A stretch of DNA of 64,000 nt from JAFGBI01 sp964454025 (GTDB lineage: Bacteria > Myxococcota_A > Polyangia > Polyangiales > Polyangiaceae): contig CAYVRP010000015.1 of assembly GCA_964454025.1 (NCBI GenBank), positions 1 through 64,000 on the forward strand. The letters are read 5' to 3'. Positions 40,015 to 48,183 of the stretch are shown here, in pieces. The position numbers were made by a program, and so were the translations under genes. Under the pieces are notes generated by a model. The model was not told the DNA's origin and did no database searches. It was given only the letters and a program-made list of their open reading frames with translations. Every line of letters starts with the position of its first letter. Position 1 is the stretch's first letter.

Positions 40015-40429
40015 CGGGTTCTCCAAGGGGCACTGGGCGAGCGCCTTCGCGCGCGGACCGCTCGCGATCGCCGCGCCGAGCGATCGCGCGTCCGACCAAG
40101 CCCAGGGCGGCCGAGCGATTTTCCTGCTGCTGCCGCCGGCGCGCCTCTTGCCCGATTGAGAGCACCCCGTCAAGCGCCACCCGCCCGCCCCCTGGCGAGA
40201 CTCAAGATGTGGAAATGCAAACGTTTTCTCAACCAAAGCCCCCCTCTCCTCCCGCCCTATACAGACGCTCCGTGCGCAGCGCTTGCGCGGCGCTCGCGGC
40301 GTCCTCTCAAGCAGGCGGCGAATGCGCTCGCATCTTTTTCGTTGACACATCACAATGCGTGGCAATATACGTCTTGCAATATACATCGGGAGGGGCTGAC
40401 CGGCCGTTCCCTTCGCAGGAGGAATCACC
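40015..40429. other. Divergent regulatory region between OmpA-like and H1-like genes
   Basis: 415 bp without a protein gene. The right-hand part (40310-40400) is AT-rich against the background and contains the H1-like gene promoter and two copies of GCAATATAC (40362-40370 and 40376-40384). The left part carries the GGAGA ribosome-binding site of the OmpA-like gene on the minus strand. No RNA gene is recognised. Confidence 0.5.
40342..40384 (+). promoter_or_regulatory. Promoter of the H1-like gene with repeated GCAATATAC
   Basis: TTGACA (40342-40347) followed after 18 bp by TATACG (40366-40371). The nonamer GCAATATAC overlaps the -10 (40362-40370) and is repeated at 40376-40384, 14 bp on, where the start of transcription would lie. 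The repeat could be a regulator site or a duplicated -10. Confidence 0.5.
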
Positions 40430-40660
40430 ATGGCTGCAAAGAAGACCGCCAAGAAGACCGTGAAGAAGGCCAAGAAGACCGCCAAGAAGACCGCGACCAA
40501 GGCCGCGAAGAAGACCACGGCCAAGAAGGCCCCGAAGGTCGCCAAGAAGGCCGCCAAGAAGGCTGCCAAGAAGGGCGCCAAGAAGGCCGCCAAGAAGGCC
40601 GCTCGGAAGCCGGCGAAGCGCGCCGTGAAGAAGGTCGCCCCCGCCGCGCCGGCGCTCTGA
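40430..40660 (+). CDS. Histone H1-like Lys/Ala-rich DNA-binding protein
   Basis: A 76-residue protein composed almost entirely of Lys, Ala, Thr and Val, built from AAKK/KKAKK-type repeats and ending VKKVAPAAPAL. This is the composition of bacterial histone H1-like proteins (eukaryotic H1 tail, chlamydial Hc1, myxobacterial HthA/HthB-like). It is expected to bind DNA or nucleoid non-specifically through its basic side chains, and is probably disordered when free. An ideal AGGAGG lies 7 nt before the ATG, the promoter is consensus-like and a strong hairpin follows, so it is likely highly expressed as a single-gene unit. Confidence 0.85.
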   Translation: MAAKKTAKKTVKKAKKTAKKTATKAAKKTTAKKAPKVAKKAAKKAAKKGAKKAAKKAARKPAKRAVKKVAPAAPAL

Positions 40661-40719
40661 ATCGGTTCGCGATCTCGCACGACGCGCCGCACACGCGTCG
40701 GGCAGTGACGGCCGGACAG

Positions 40720-40748
40720 GAGCGGCTCCCCCGCGTGGGGAGCCGCTC
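40720..40748 (+). terminator. Strong hairpin terminator after the H1-like gene
   Basis: GAGCGGCTCCCC (40720-40731) pairs perfectly with GGGGAGCCGCTC (40737-40748), a 12-bp stem with 5-nt loop, followed by TACATTT. The T content is short but this is the best intrinsic-terminator-like structure in the window. It lies between convergent genes and may act on both strands. Confidence 0.65.
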
Positions 40749-40845
40749 TACATTTGGGGGGATGGTCGGGCGCCCTGGCACCTTCGCTGCGTTCGTCGCG
40801 AGGGAGCGTCAGTAGCGCGGGGCAGCGCGCCCGGTGGCGCCGAGC

Positions 40846-42477
40846 TCAGGTGGCGACCACCAGCTGGAGGGCGCGCGCCGCCGCGCGGCGGTCGAACGGG
40901 CCCCCATGCAGGGCGTGGTGCTGCGAGAGGCTCACGAAGAGCGCCTGGAGGTGCTCGTACAGCGGACCGCACTCCGCCGCCGCGCGGTCGAGGCGCGCGC
41001 GGTCCACGTACTCCGTGGCGGACACGGCGCGCACTGCCTCGAGGAACACCGGGAAGCGGGGGTAGTCCGCCGCGCGCAGCACGGGATCGCCCAGCGCGGC
41101 GACGTAGCGCAAGAAATCCCCGACGTACCGCGCCGGCTCGGCCCGCTCCCAGCGATCCACGGGCGCCGGTCCCCGCGCCTTGACCGTGAACGCACGCAGG
41201 ATCTGGGCGAACATCCAGGCGTTCCGCCGGAGGTGGACAGCGTACTCCCGCTCGGCAGCCGGGTCGTCGAACACGCGATGCGGCGGCAGCGTCACGCCGA
41301 GCGCCTGCGCCAAGGAGAGGACGGCGGCTCGCAGCGGCGGCCGGAGCCCCTGGACGACCGCGCGGAGCGCCGTCCGGAACTCGGCCTCACCCGGCGCGGC
41401 GTCGGGGGACGCGAGATCGTGGCGAAAGGCACGGCGTACCTCGAGGTCGACGCTCGCGGCGACGCTCTCCAGCGCTCCTCGAATGGCGAGGTAGCGCTGG
41501 CCCAGCGCGCGCAGTTCCGGCGCGCGCGCGCCGCTCTCTTCGGCGCGAACCGCGGCCGCCTCGTGATGGAAGCTCTCCGCGAGCAGCGGTCCGGCGTGCA
41601 CGCGAAGGTACCCGCTCAGGGCTCTGGCGTCGGAGCGCAGCACGCTGAGCGTGAGGTAGGCGCGCCCGAGCAGGCGGCGCCGCCGGCGACTCTCCGCCGC
41701 GACGCGCTCCAACAGCCGAAGATACCGCAGCATCCGGAAGAGCGACAGGTAGGTCAAGGAAACCAGACGCCGGGCCTCGCGGGCGCTCACGCCGCGGATG
41801 ACGTTGAGGATGAGGGGCGACCGAATGCGGTCGAACTCCGGACGGAACTCGAGCGCCATCAGGGGGTTGAAGAACGTGTTGCGCTCGACCTCCCTCTGTA
41901 AGACACCGAGTGCGGCGTAGAAGGTCCGGTAGGCGACGCGCGGCGCCCGGGTCAAGCCGTCGAGCACCTCGACCGCGCTCGAGAGCCCCTGCCGGAGCGC
42001 GCGGAGGCTCTCCTCGGGAGTCGTCTGCTCGACACCGGCGCCGGCCAGGCGCGATCGCGCGCTGTCCTGTGGGAGCACGGTTTCCAGGTAGCGATGGAAG
42101 ACGAAGGCCCGCTCCTCGCTGACGAGCAACGACCGCGCCAGACCGATGGCGTGGGCCATGCCGTCGCGCGCGATAGCCAGCGAGCCTCGGAAGTCCTGCG
42201 CCACCACCGGACCGCGTCGCGGCGGGCCGGGGTGGTTGCGGGGGTTCGCGAAGCAGGCCGCCGCCTTGAGCAGCACCTCGAGCTCGAAGAGGATCTCGTC
42301 CTTGCCAGCGAGGCCGAGCTCCTGGAACCATAGATCCCTCGCCTGCCGCTGCTCGACCCGCAGGTCTCGCGTACGGCTGAGGAGCTGCTGATACGGGTCC
42401 TCCACCGGCGAGGACGGCGCCCGCCTCTCCGGCGGGGCTCGTCCCGCCTCGTTCGCCGTCCCCGCGGGCTCCGTCAC
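40846..42477 (-). CDS. Conserved-looking helical protein, unknown
   Basis: A 543-residue cytoplasmic protein with no recognised family. It is predicted almost wholly helical, rich in Arg, Ala and Leu (LEVLLKAAACFANPRNH, FVFHRYLETVLPQD, RLVSLTYLSLFRMLRYLRLLERVA), with no signal peptide or TM segment and no known catalytic motif. The pattern HPGPPRRGPVVAQDF and the YRTFYAALGVLQREVERN region could be family signatures. Coding evidence: the single long frame with normal codon usage and no internal repeats. GTG start at 42477, 9 bp downstream of the AgmX-like lipoprotein stop on the same strand, so co-transcribed with it. A function cannot be given. Confidence 0.65.
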   Translation of the reverse strand: MTEPAGTANEAGRAPPERRAPSSPVEDPYQQLLSRTRDLRVEQRQARDLWFQELGLAGKDEILFELEVLLKAAACFANPRNHPGPPRRGPVVAQDFRGSLAIARDGMAHAIGLARSLLVSEERAFVFHRYLETVLPQDSARSRLAGAGVEQTTPEESLRALRQGLSSAVEVLDGLTRAPRVAYRTFYAALGVLQREVERNTFFNPLMALEFRPEFDRIRSPLILNVIRGVSAREARRLVSLTYLSLFRMLRYLRLLERVAAESRRRRRLLGRAYLTLSVLRSDARALSGYLRVHAGPLLAESFHHEAAAVRAEESGARAPELRALGQRYLAIRGALESVAASVDLEVRRAFRHDLASPDAAPGEAEFRTALRAVVQGLRPPLRAAVLSLAQALGVTLPPHRVFDDPAAEREYAVHLRRNAWMFAQILRAFTVKARGPAPVDRWERAEPARYVGDFLRYVAALGDPVLRAADYPRFPVFLEAVRAVSATEYVDRARLDRAAAECGPLYEHLQALFVSLSQHHALHGGPFDRRAAARALQLVVAT

Positions 42478-42486
42478 GGCTGGCGG

Positions 42487-43056
42487 CTAGAACCCGAACG
42501 GATAGGTGAAGGTCGTCTCCATCCCGTTCGGGTGGGGCGGGTACTCGATGCTCTTGACGGCATCCACGGTGCACTTCGCCACCTCCGGGGAGGTGATGTC
42601 GGTGCGGTCCGCGACGATCTCGGGGTCGCTCTTGAGCGACCCGTCCGGCTTGAGCACGATGCGAACGGCGATCCGCGTCCCGATCTTGGGATCCTTCTTC
42701 TTGGCCTCCTTGTAGCAGGCCAGCACCACGGGTCGCTTCGCCTTCACCAGCGCCCACAGCTGGTCGCGTCGGGCCGCGGCGCCGCCCTGCGGCGCCGCGG
42801 TCGTCGCCTCCACGGCTGCGCTGGCGCCGGCCTCCTCGCCCGCGGTATCGCCGCCTTCCTCCTCGGCCAGGTACTCCTCGATGGACGCCATGGCCTCTGC
42901 CTCCTCCTCGGAGATCTCCGACTCACCCGCGCTGCCCTCTCGCGCGGCATCACCCGGATCCTTCGCCCCGGGCGGCGACTTGGGGCTGCAGGCTGCGACC
43001 GCGAACCCGGTGAGCACGATGACGAGGGAGGCGCTGAACGAGGTCCTGGACCACAT
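42487..43056 (-). CDS. AgmX/PglI-like C-terminal-domain lipoprotein
   Basis: A 189-residue lipoprotein with a signal ending GFAVAAC, then an acidic, low-complexity linker (EISEEEAEAMASIEEYLAEEEGG), and a C-terminal domain, VKAKRPVVLACYKEAKKKDPKIG, RIAVRIVLKPDGSLKS, VAKCTVDAVKSIEYPPHPNG, similar to the TonB-C-like AgmX/PglI domain common in myxobacterial gliding and motility proteins. The paired cysteines in CYKEA and CTVDA are typical of that domain. Start at the ATG at 43056. Upstream of and close to the 543-residue helical gene; function unknown, envelope-associated. Confidence 0.72.
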   Translation of the reverse strand: MWSRTSFSASLVIVLTGFAVAACSPKSPPGAKDPGDAAREGSAGESEISEEEAEAMASIEEYLAEEEGGDTAGEEAGASAAVEATTAAPQGGAAARRDQLWALVKAKRPVVLACYKEAKKKDPKIGTRIAVRIVLKPDGSLKSDPEIVADRTDITSPEVAKCTVDAVKSIEYPPHPNGMETTFTYPFGF

Positions 43057-43325
43057 GGGCCGAGCATAGCCGAGCCGGGGCCGGCGAGGGCCGAGATCCG
43101 CCCTCGCCGGCCAACGGGGCATCGGACCAGGAGGCGGCGGGCTGCCCCTCGCCGCCCGCGCTAGCTCCGAGGGGTTCCAGCCCGCGCGGGGGTCATCGCC
43201 TTGCCGCAACCCGGGAGGAGGCCGCGACTCGACCGCCGGGCGGCGATGGGCTATCCCCGCCACGGTCGTTCCCGGTCGGACGCTCGGCGCGGGCCAGCGA
43301 CATCTCCGCCAACTCCGAGGTCACC

Positions 43326-44744
43326 GTGCAACAAAGATCGACGGCTCCAGCGCTCGGCCTGGCGCTCCTGACGCTGCTTCCCCTCGCGGTGGGGTGTCGC
43401 GCCGCGGTGGCGAGCCGGGAGTCGGCCTGGCCTCCGCTCGCCAAGAAATGGTTCGAACGCGCCGCCGCCAGCTACCACGTCGCGGACATCGAGGACGCCG
43501 AGACGGCCATCGAGAACGCGCTGCGCCTGACCCCCGAGCAGCCCGAGGTCCGGCTCCTGGCCGGGCAGATCGCGCTCGCGCGCCTGGAGTTCGACCGCGC
43601 GCTCGAGCTCGTCGAGGGGCTCGCGAGCCGCGAGGCCCATGCCGTGCGAGGGCGCGCGCTCTGGTACGCCGGGGACGTCGAGCGTGCAGCGGACGACCTG
43701 GACGCGCTCCTCGGCGATCCGGACGTCCGCGACCCCTGGGCGAGCGAGGTCGCGAAGCTCGCTCGCCTCGGCGGCGGCCGCCAGCCGTTCGCGATGTCGG
43801 GCGGGCTGCTCGCCGTAGCGGAGATGCCGCCGACCGGCCGTGCTTCCCTGGTCGTGCCCGTGGAGGTGAACGGCGAGCCCGCGCTCGGCCTGATCGCGAC
43901 GCAGGTTTCGGAGGCGGTGCTCGACGCCAGCAACGGGGCCGAGCCGTCCTGGATCTCACTCCGCTTCGGGGACCGCGTCGAGGTGCGCGATGTCCCGGCC
44001 ATGGCCAAGGATCTCTCCGGACTGTCGCGGCAGGTCGGCGCCCCCGTGCGCGTCCTGCTCGGGATGCACCTGCTCCGGCACCTGAACTTCACGTTCGACC
44101 TGCCCGGACAGCAGTTCGTCGTACGGACCTTCGAGCCCCCACCTCCCCCGCAGGCAACCACGGTCAAGGTCGACTACCTGCGTGGTGGGGGGATGCTCGT
44201 GCGGAGCGCCCTCGGCGCCGCCGCTGGGGCGAAGGTCGCGTCCCTGCTCGTGGACACGGGCATGACCTACCCGCTGGCCCTCGACGACGCCGGCTGGAAG
44301 AAGGCGGGGGTCGCCCCCGCGGAGCTCCGCCCGCTGACCGGGACCACCGACCTCCAGCAGGGGATAGTGCCGCTGCTGCAGCTCGGCGCCTTCGAGATCC
44401 CCGAGGTGCCCGGCGTGCGAGGCAAGTTCGTCGCGCCCCTCGAGGAGACGTTCGGCGTCGACCTCGATGGGATCGGCGGCGCGGGGCTGCTCGCCCCCTT
44501 CCGCGTCACCCTGACCGCGGGCGGCCGCACCCTCTGGCTCGAGGACACGCCGGCGGGACTCGCGGGGGAGCCGGCCGAAGAGGCCGGCGCCGACGCCGAG
44601 TCGCCTGCGCCCCTCGGCCTCGCCCCCCCGCCGGCCGGCTCTGCCGCCGCGCCGGTCGCGCCCGCCGCGCCGCCGGCCTTGCGCCCGCCGGCGGTCACGC
44701 CCGTCGCGCCGGCGGGCGCGAGCCCTGCACCCTCAGGACCATGA
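43326..44744 (+). CDS. TPR lipoprotein with aspartyl-protease-like domain
   Basis: A 472-residue predicted lipoprotein (LLPLAVGC, Cys24). Residues 40-140 are TPR-like. Residues about 165-395 look like a two-lobed retropepsin: the first lobe has LGLIATQVSEAVLDAS where Asp-Thr/Ser-Gly would be expected, so is degenerate; the second has LLVDTGMTYPLALD, with Asp310-Thr-Gly intact, and GIGGAGLLAPFRVTL. The last 55 residues are Pro/Ala-rich. GTG start at 43326. The stop overlaps the coaD start (ATGA), suggesting coupled translation, although the two functions seem unrelated. Protease activity would need dimerisation of the intact lobe. Confidence 0.65.
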   Translation: MQQRSTAPALGLALLTLLPLAVGCRAAVASRESAWPPLAKKWFERAAASYHVADIEDAETAIENALRLTPEQPEVRLLAGQIALARLEFDRALELVEGLASREAHAVRGRALWYAGDVERAADDLDALLGDPDVRDPWASEVAKLARLGGGRQPFAMSGGLLAVAEMPPTGRASLVVPVEVNGEPALGLIATQVSEAVLDASNGAEPSWISLRFGDRVEVRDVPAMAKDLSGLSRQVGAPVRVLLGMHLLRHLNFTFDLPGQQFVVRTFEPPPPPQATTVKVDYLRGGGMLVRSALGAAAGAKVASLLVDTGMTYPLALDDAGWKKAGVAPAELRPLTGTTDLQQGIVPLLQLGAFEIPEVPGVRGKFVAPLEETFGVDLDGIGGAGLLAPFRVTLTAGGRTLWLEDTPAGLAGEPAEEAGADAESPAPLGLAPPPAGSAAAPVAPAAPPALRPPAVTPVAPAGASPAPSGP

Positions 44745-45229
44745 TCGCGCTCTACGCCGGCAGCTTCGATCCGCCCACCTACGGACACCTCGACCTCGTC
44801 GAGCGGGCGGCGCGCCTGTTCCCGAAGGTGATCGTCGCCGTCGGACGGAACCTCGCCAAGCATGCGCTGTTCTCCGTAGAGGAGCGCCTGGCCCTCTTGC
44901 GCGCGACCTGCGAGGCGCTCCCCAACGTGGAGGTGGCCACCTTCGAAGGGCTCCTCATCGACTACGTGAAGCGGGTCGGCGCCCGGGTCATCGTGCGGGG
45001 CCTCCGGGTGGGCACCGACTTCGAGTACGAGCTCCAGATCGCCCACGCCAACGCCGATCTGCGACCGGAGATCGACACCGTCTTCCTGCCCACCCGCACC
45101 AATTACGGCTTCATCTCCGCCTCGCTGGTGCGCGAGATCGCGGCCAACGGCGGCGATCCGTCGCGCTACGCGCCGCCGGCGGTGTGCGCCGCGCTCGCGC
45201 GCAAATACGCCCCGTTGCGGGCGCGGTGA
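44741..45229 (+). CDS. coaD: Phosphopantetheine adenylyltransferase (CoaD)
   Basis: A 162-residue enzyme making dephospho-CoA from ATP and 4'-phosphopantetheine. The nucleotidylyl-transferase motif YAGSFDPPTYGHLDLVERA has the T/HxxH-type GHLD. Also IVAVGRNLAKHALFSVEERLALL, VIVRGLRVGTDFEYELQIAHANADLRP and NYGFISASLVREIA are present. ATG start overlaps the stop of the aspartyl-protease-like gene. Confidence 0.95.
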   Translation: MIALYAGSFDPPTYGHLDLVERAARLFPKVIVAVGRNLAKHALFSVEERLALLRATCEALPNVEVATFEGLLIDYVKRVGARVIVRGLRVGTDFEYELQIAHANADLRPEIDTVFLPTRTNYGFISASLVREIAANGGDPSRYAPPAVCAALARKYAPLRAR

Positions 45230-45316
45230 TCGAGGGGCCGCGGGGACCGCCGGGGTCGTCACGCCGCTTCGGGCGAGCCCGTGGCGCGGCTCCGCCCTCG
45301 CCTCGCGGCGGGTGCG

Positions 45317-46267
45317 TCAGTGCACGACCCAGGGGGACGGCATGAACAGGACCAGGAAGCAGCCCAGCGTGGCCCACCCGACGAGGCGCCGCCCCGGGCC
45401 GAGCGGCGCTTCGTCACCCGCCTCCGGGTGGTCGAACCCCCCGCTCTGCCACAGGCCGAGCAACAGCAGCTGGAGCAGCACCCACGGCAGCGCTGCGCTC
45501 ACCACCGTCGCGACGGGGCTCGTCCCAGCGGACACCCCCGTCCCGCGCGCTGCCGCCCCGAAGGCGACCACGTTGTACGCGGCGAGCACGCTCGGCAAGA
45601 AGGCGAGCCGGCGCGCCCCCGCTCCATGTCGCCGTCCCAGGAGCGCGAAGGCCACGTGTCCGCCATCCAGGTGGCCCACCGGCAGCAGGTTGAGGAAGGT
45701 GACGAAGAGCCCGGCCCAGGCCGCGCCCAGCACCGGGTGCATGGTGACGTCGTGGCCCGGGGGCAGGGGGCCGAGGACCACCCGCTTCGCCACCCAGTAG
45801 AGGATGCTCTGTCCCTCCTGCGCGTAGCCCGCCGGAGGCAGCGGCTCGATCGGCGAGAGCGCGAGCCCCAGCACCAGCAGCGGCAAGGCCACCGCCAGCC
45901 CGGCGAGGGGGCCGGCGGCGCCGACGTCGAGGAGCGTTCGGCGAGACCGTGGACGGGCGTCGAGGAAGAGCACGGCTCCCAGGGTGCCGAACGGGTTCAG
46001 CCACGGCAGCGGCAGGAAGTAGGGCAGCGAGGGGCGCTCGCCGTGGCAGCGCGCGGCCACGTAGTGGCCAGCCTCGTGGGCGACCAGGATCGTCATCAGC
46101 GGCGCCGCGAGCTGCCACCCGCTCCCCCAGACCTCATGACCCACCCACGCGACGCTGGCCGTGGTGGCGAGCAGCAGCGCCGCCGGGAGCCAACGCTCCC
46201 GGGGCCACGCGCGCCTCGCCGCCGCGGGGCCGGTGCCCGCTCCGGGTTCGGGCGTCAGCTCACTCAC
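45317..46267 (-). CDS. Site-2 protease family (M50) membrane metallopeptidase
   Basis: A 316-residue multi-pass intramembrane zinc protease. The zinc site HEAGH is in LMTILVAHEAGHYVAARCHGERPSLPYFLP, and the second motif LNLLPVGHLDGGH supplies the metal-binding Asp. About seven hydrophobic segments surround them. No PDZ domain is seen, so it is a group like SpoIVFB/family S2P rather than RseP. The GTG start at 46267 overlaps the stop of the upstream SctL-like gene. It ends the purC operon. Targets unknown. Confidence 0.86.
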   Translation of the reverse strand: MSELTPEPGAGTGPAAARRAWPRERWLPAALLLATTASVAWVGHEVWGSGWQLAAPLMTILVAHEAGHYVAARCHGERPSLPYFLPLPWLNPFGTLGAVLFLDARPRSRRTLLDVGAAGPLAGLAVALPLLVLGLALSPIEPLPPAGYAQEGQSILYWVAKRVVLGPLPPGHDVTMHPVLGAAWAGLFVTFLNLLPVGHLDGGHVAFALLGRRHGAGARRLAFLPSVLAAYNVVAFGAAARGTGVSAGTSPVATVVSAALPWVLLQLLLLGLWQSGGFDHPEAGDEAPLGPGRRLVGWATLGCFLVLFMPSPWVVH

Positions 46268-46917
46268 GGCGCGAGCGACTCCCGCAGGTGCCGGGTCAGC
46301 GTGCCCAGCTCTTCGCCGAGCGAGGCGTCGACCTCGCCCAGCTCGGTGCGGATGCGGAGCGAGCCCGGAGTCAGCGCCGGATCACCGGTGACGACGACGG
46401 CGCGCCCCGACGGATCGAGCTCGGCGATCGCGCCCGCCAGGATCGCCGCGTCCGCGGGACACGCGACGACGACGGCCTGCCGCGCCCCGGAGGCCTCCCG
46501 CAGCGCCTGCCGCGCGAGCGCGACGACCCGACCGGGATCCAGGGCGAGGGCCTCGCCGAGCAGGCGTTCGGCGAGCGCCCGCGCGAGCGCGATGAGACGC
46601 TCCAGCGCCGCCTCGTCCTGGCGCTCCTCCCGTATCCGCAAGGCGAGCTGGCGTGCCGCGAGCTCCGCCACCGCCGTGGCGCGCGCCGCCGCGGCCGCCC
46701 GCGTTGCGACCTCCGCCGCGTCAGCCTCGGCCGCCGCGCGGATCCTCGCCGCCTCGACCTGGGCGTCGGCGAGGATCGTGGCGGCGCGGCTGGACGCCTC
46801 CACCAGCTCGCGGGGCAGGCGAGCTCCGCGCGGCCGCCGAGGCGCGGCCGCGAGCCCGCCGCGGATGGCGTCGCCAGCGTGCGGGCCCGGGAGACGCCGC
46901 CCACGCGCGAGACTCAC
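46264..46917 (-). CDS. SctL/FliH-like stator protein
   Basis: A 217-residue protein resembling the SctL/FliH family, the V-ATPase-E-like stator of type III secretion and flagellar ATPases. An Ala/Arg-rich amphipathic helix (ILADAQVEAARIRAAAEADAAEVATRAA) precedes a globular end with VVALARQALREASGARQAVV and the family-typical SLRIRTELGEVDASLGEELGTLTRHL. The GTG at 46917 is preferred: it has AGGAGG 5 nt upstream and overlaps the TGA of the small gene (GTGA). No other type III or flagellar gene is in the window, so its ATPase partner would be elsewhere. Confidence 0.7.
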   Translation of the reverse strand: MSLARGRRLPGPHAGDAIRGGLAAAPRRPRGARLPRELVEASSRAATILADAQVEAARIRAAAEADAAEVATRAAAAARATAVAELAARQLALRIREERQDEAALERLIALARALAERLLGEALALDPGRVVALARQALREASGARQAVVVACPADAAILAGAIAELDPSGRAVVVTGDPALTPGSLRIRTELGEVDASLGEELGTLTRHLRESLAP

Positions 46918-47162
46918 CGCCACCTCCTCGCCTCGACCGCGCGTCCGAGGTCGAGGAGCAGGCTCGCGAGCGCGCGAGCGCGCTGCTCGCGCGCGGGGTG
47001 ACTCAGCGCCGCCACTGCCTGCTCGACGGCGAGCGTCGCCGGCTCGCCCGCGGGGAGCAGGTCGTCACCCCGGGCGCCGAGCAGCGCCCGCGCCGCCACC
47101 CTGCCCAGGGCGCGCTCGACGGACCGAGGCGCGGTGCCCCGCACCGACGCGACCATGGCCAC
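46914..47162 (-). CDS. Small protein in the purC-SctL operon, unknown
   Basis: An 82-residue predicted helical protein (ERALGRVAARALLGARGDD, LAVEQAVAALSHPAREQRARALASLLLDL) with no recognised domain, signal or TM segment. Support for it being real: it starts 3 bp after the purC stop, its last codons supply the AGGAGG ribosome-binding site of the SctL-like gene, and its stop overlaps that gene's start. GTG 47162 and ATG 47156 are both possible starts. By position it might be a partner of the SctL-like protein, but this is conjecture. Confidence 0.55.
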   Translation of the reverse strand: MAMVASVRGTAPRSVERALGRVAARALLGARGDDLLPAGEPATLAVEQAVAALSHPAREQRARALASLLLDLGRAVEARRWR

Positions 47163-47165
47163 CGC

Positions 47166-48137
47166 TCAATCGAGGCCGAGGTTGCGCCGGATACGGGCCA
47201 ACGGATCCTCGAGGTTCGGCCGGAAGGGCTCGCCCGTGATCCGCTCGACCGCCTCGACGTAGCGTCGGATCGCCTCGACCTTCACCCCGTCAGGGATGTC
47301 GGGCAGCGGCCCGTCGCCGCGGAAACCTTGCGCCACCAGGTAGCGCCGCACGTACTCCTTGTCGAAGCTCTCGGGGTCCTCGCCGGCCGCGAAGCGATCG
47401 GCGTAGCTGTCGGCGAACCAGAAGCGCGACGAGTCCGGCGTGTGGATCTCGTCGATGACCACGACGCTGCCGTCCGGTGTCTTGCCGAACTCGTACTTGG
47501 TGTCCACGAGGATGAGCCCGCGCTCCGCGCAGAGCGCCTGACCCCGCCGGAAGAGGGCCATCGCCATCTCCGCGGCCGCGTCGAACTCGGCCGCAGGCAT
47601 CCCCGTCCGGGCGAGGATCTCCTCCCGGGACGCCGAGACGTCGTGCTCGCCGTGCCCGGCCTTGGTGCTCGGGGTCAGGATGGGGGCCTCGAGGCGCTGG
47701 TTCTTGCGCATCCCGTCCGGGAGCGTGTGACCACAGAAGCTGCGCGAGCCCCGCTGGTAGTGGACCCAAATGCTGGTCGACGTGGTGCCGGTGATGTAGG
47801 CGCGCACCACCATCTCCACTGGGAGCGGCACGCACTCACGAGCATGCAGGACGTTGGGGTCGGGCACGTCGAGCACGTGGTTGGGGGCGACGTCGCGGGT
47901 CTTCTCGAACCACCAAGCGGCCGCGAAGTTCAGGAGTTGACCCTTGAGCGGCAACGTGCCGAGCACGCGATCGAAGGCGCTGATCCGGTCGGTCGTCACC
48001 AGGTAGCGCGTGGCGTCGGGCGCGACGTAACTGTCGCGGACCTTCCCCACGTATTTCCGCCCGAGCTCGGGCAGGTTCGTCTCGGCGAGCGGGTGCCGGA
48101 GCGCGTGCAGGATGGCCTGCTCGTTGATGGTGCTCAT
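47166..48137 (-). CDS. purC: Phosphoribosylaminoimidazole-succinocarboxamide synthase (PurC)
   Basis: A 323-residue SAICAR synthetase of purine biosynthesis. It shows GRKYVGKVRDSYVAPDATRYL, TTDRISAFDRVLGTLPLKG, VPLPVEMVVRAYITGTTSTS, LPDGMRKNQRLEAPILTPSTKAGHGEHD, LILVDTKYEFGK, IDEIHTPDSSRFW and FDKEYVRRYLV. Length and motif order match the longer, type-I PurC group. ATG start at 48137. First gene of an operon with the small ORF, SctL-like and S2P genes. Confidence 0.95.
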   Translation of the reverse strand: MSTINEQAILHALRHPLAETNLPELGRKYVGKVRDSYVAPDATRYLVTTDRISAFDRVLGTLPLKGQLLNFAAAWWFEKTRDVAPNHVLDVPDPNVLHARECVPLPVEMVVRAYITGTTSTSIWVHYQRGSRSFCGHTLPDGMRKNQRLEAPILTPSTKAGHGEHDVSASREEILARTGMPAAEFDAAAEMAMALFRRGQALCAERGLILVDTKYEFGKTPDGSVVVIDEIHTPDSSRFWFADSYADRFAAGEDPESFDKEYVRRYLVAQGFRGDGPLPDIPDGVKVEAIRRYVEAVERITGEPFRPNLEDPLARIRRNLGLD

Positions 48138-48183
48138 GGGCGACGGAACCTAGCACGGTCACCTCACCCCGGAAGCCCGGGGC

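Noticed and set aside
43394..44740. Long frame upstream of coaD in the same reading frame
   Set aside because: It overlaps the lipoprotein gene in a different frame and is Arg/Pro-rich; CoaD starts naturally at 44741.
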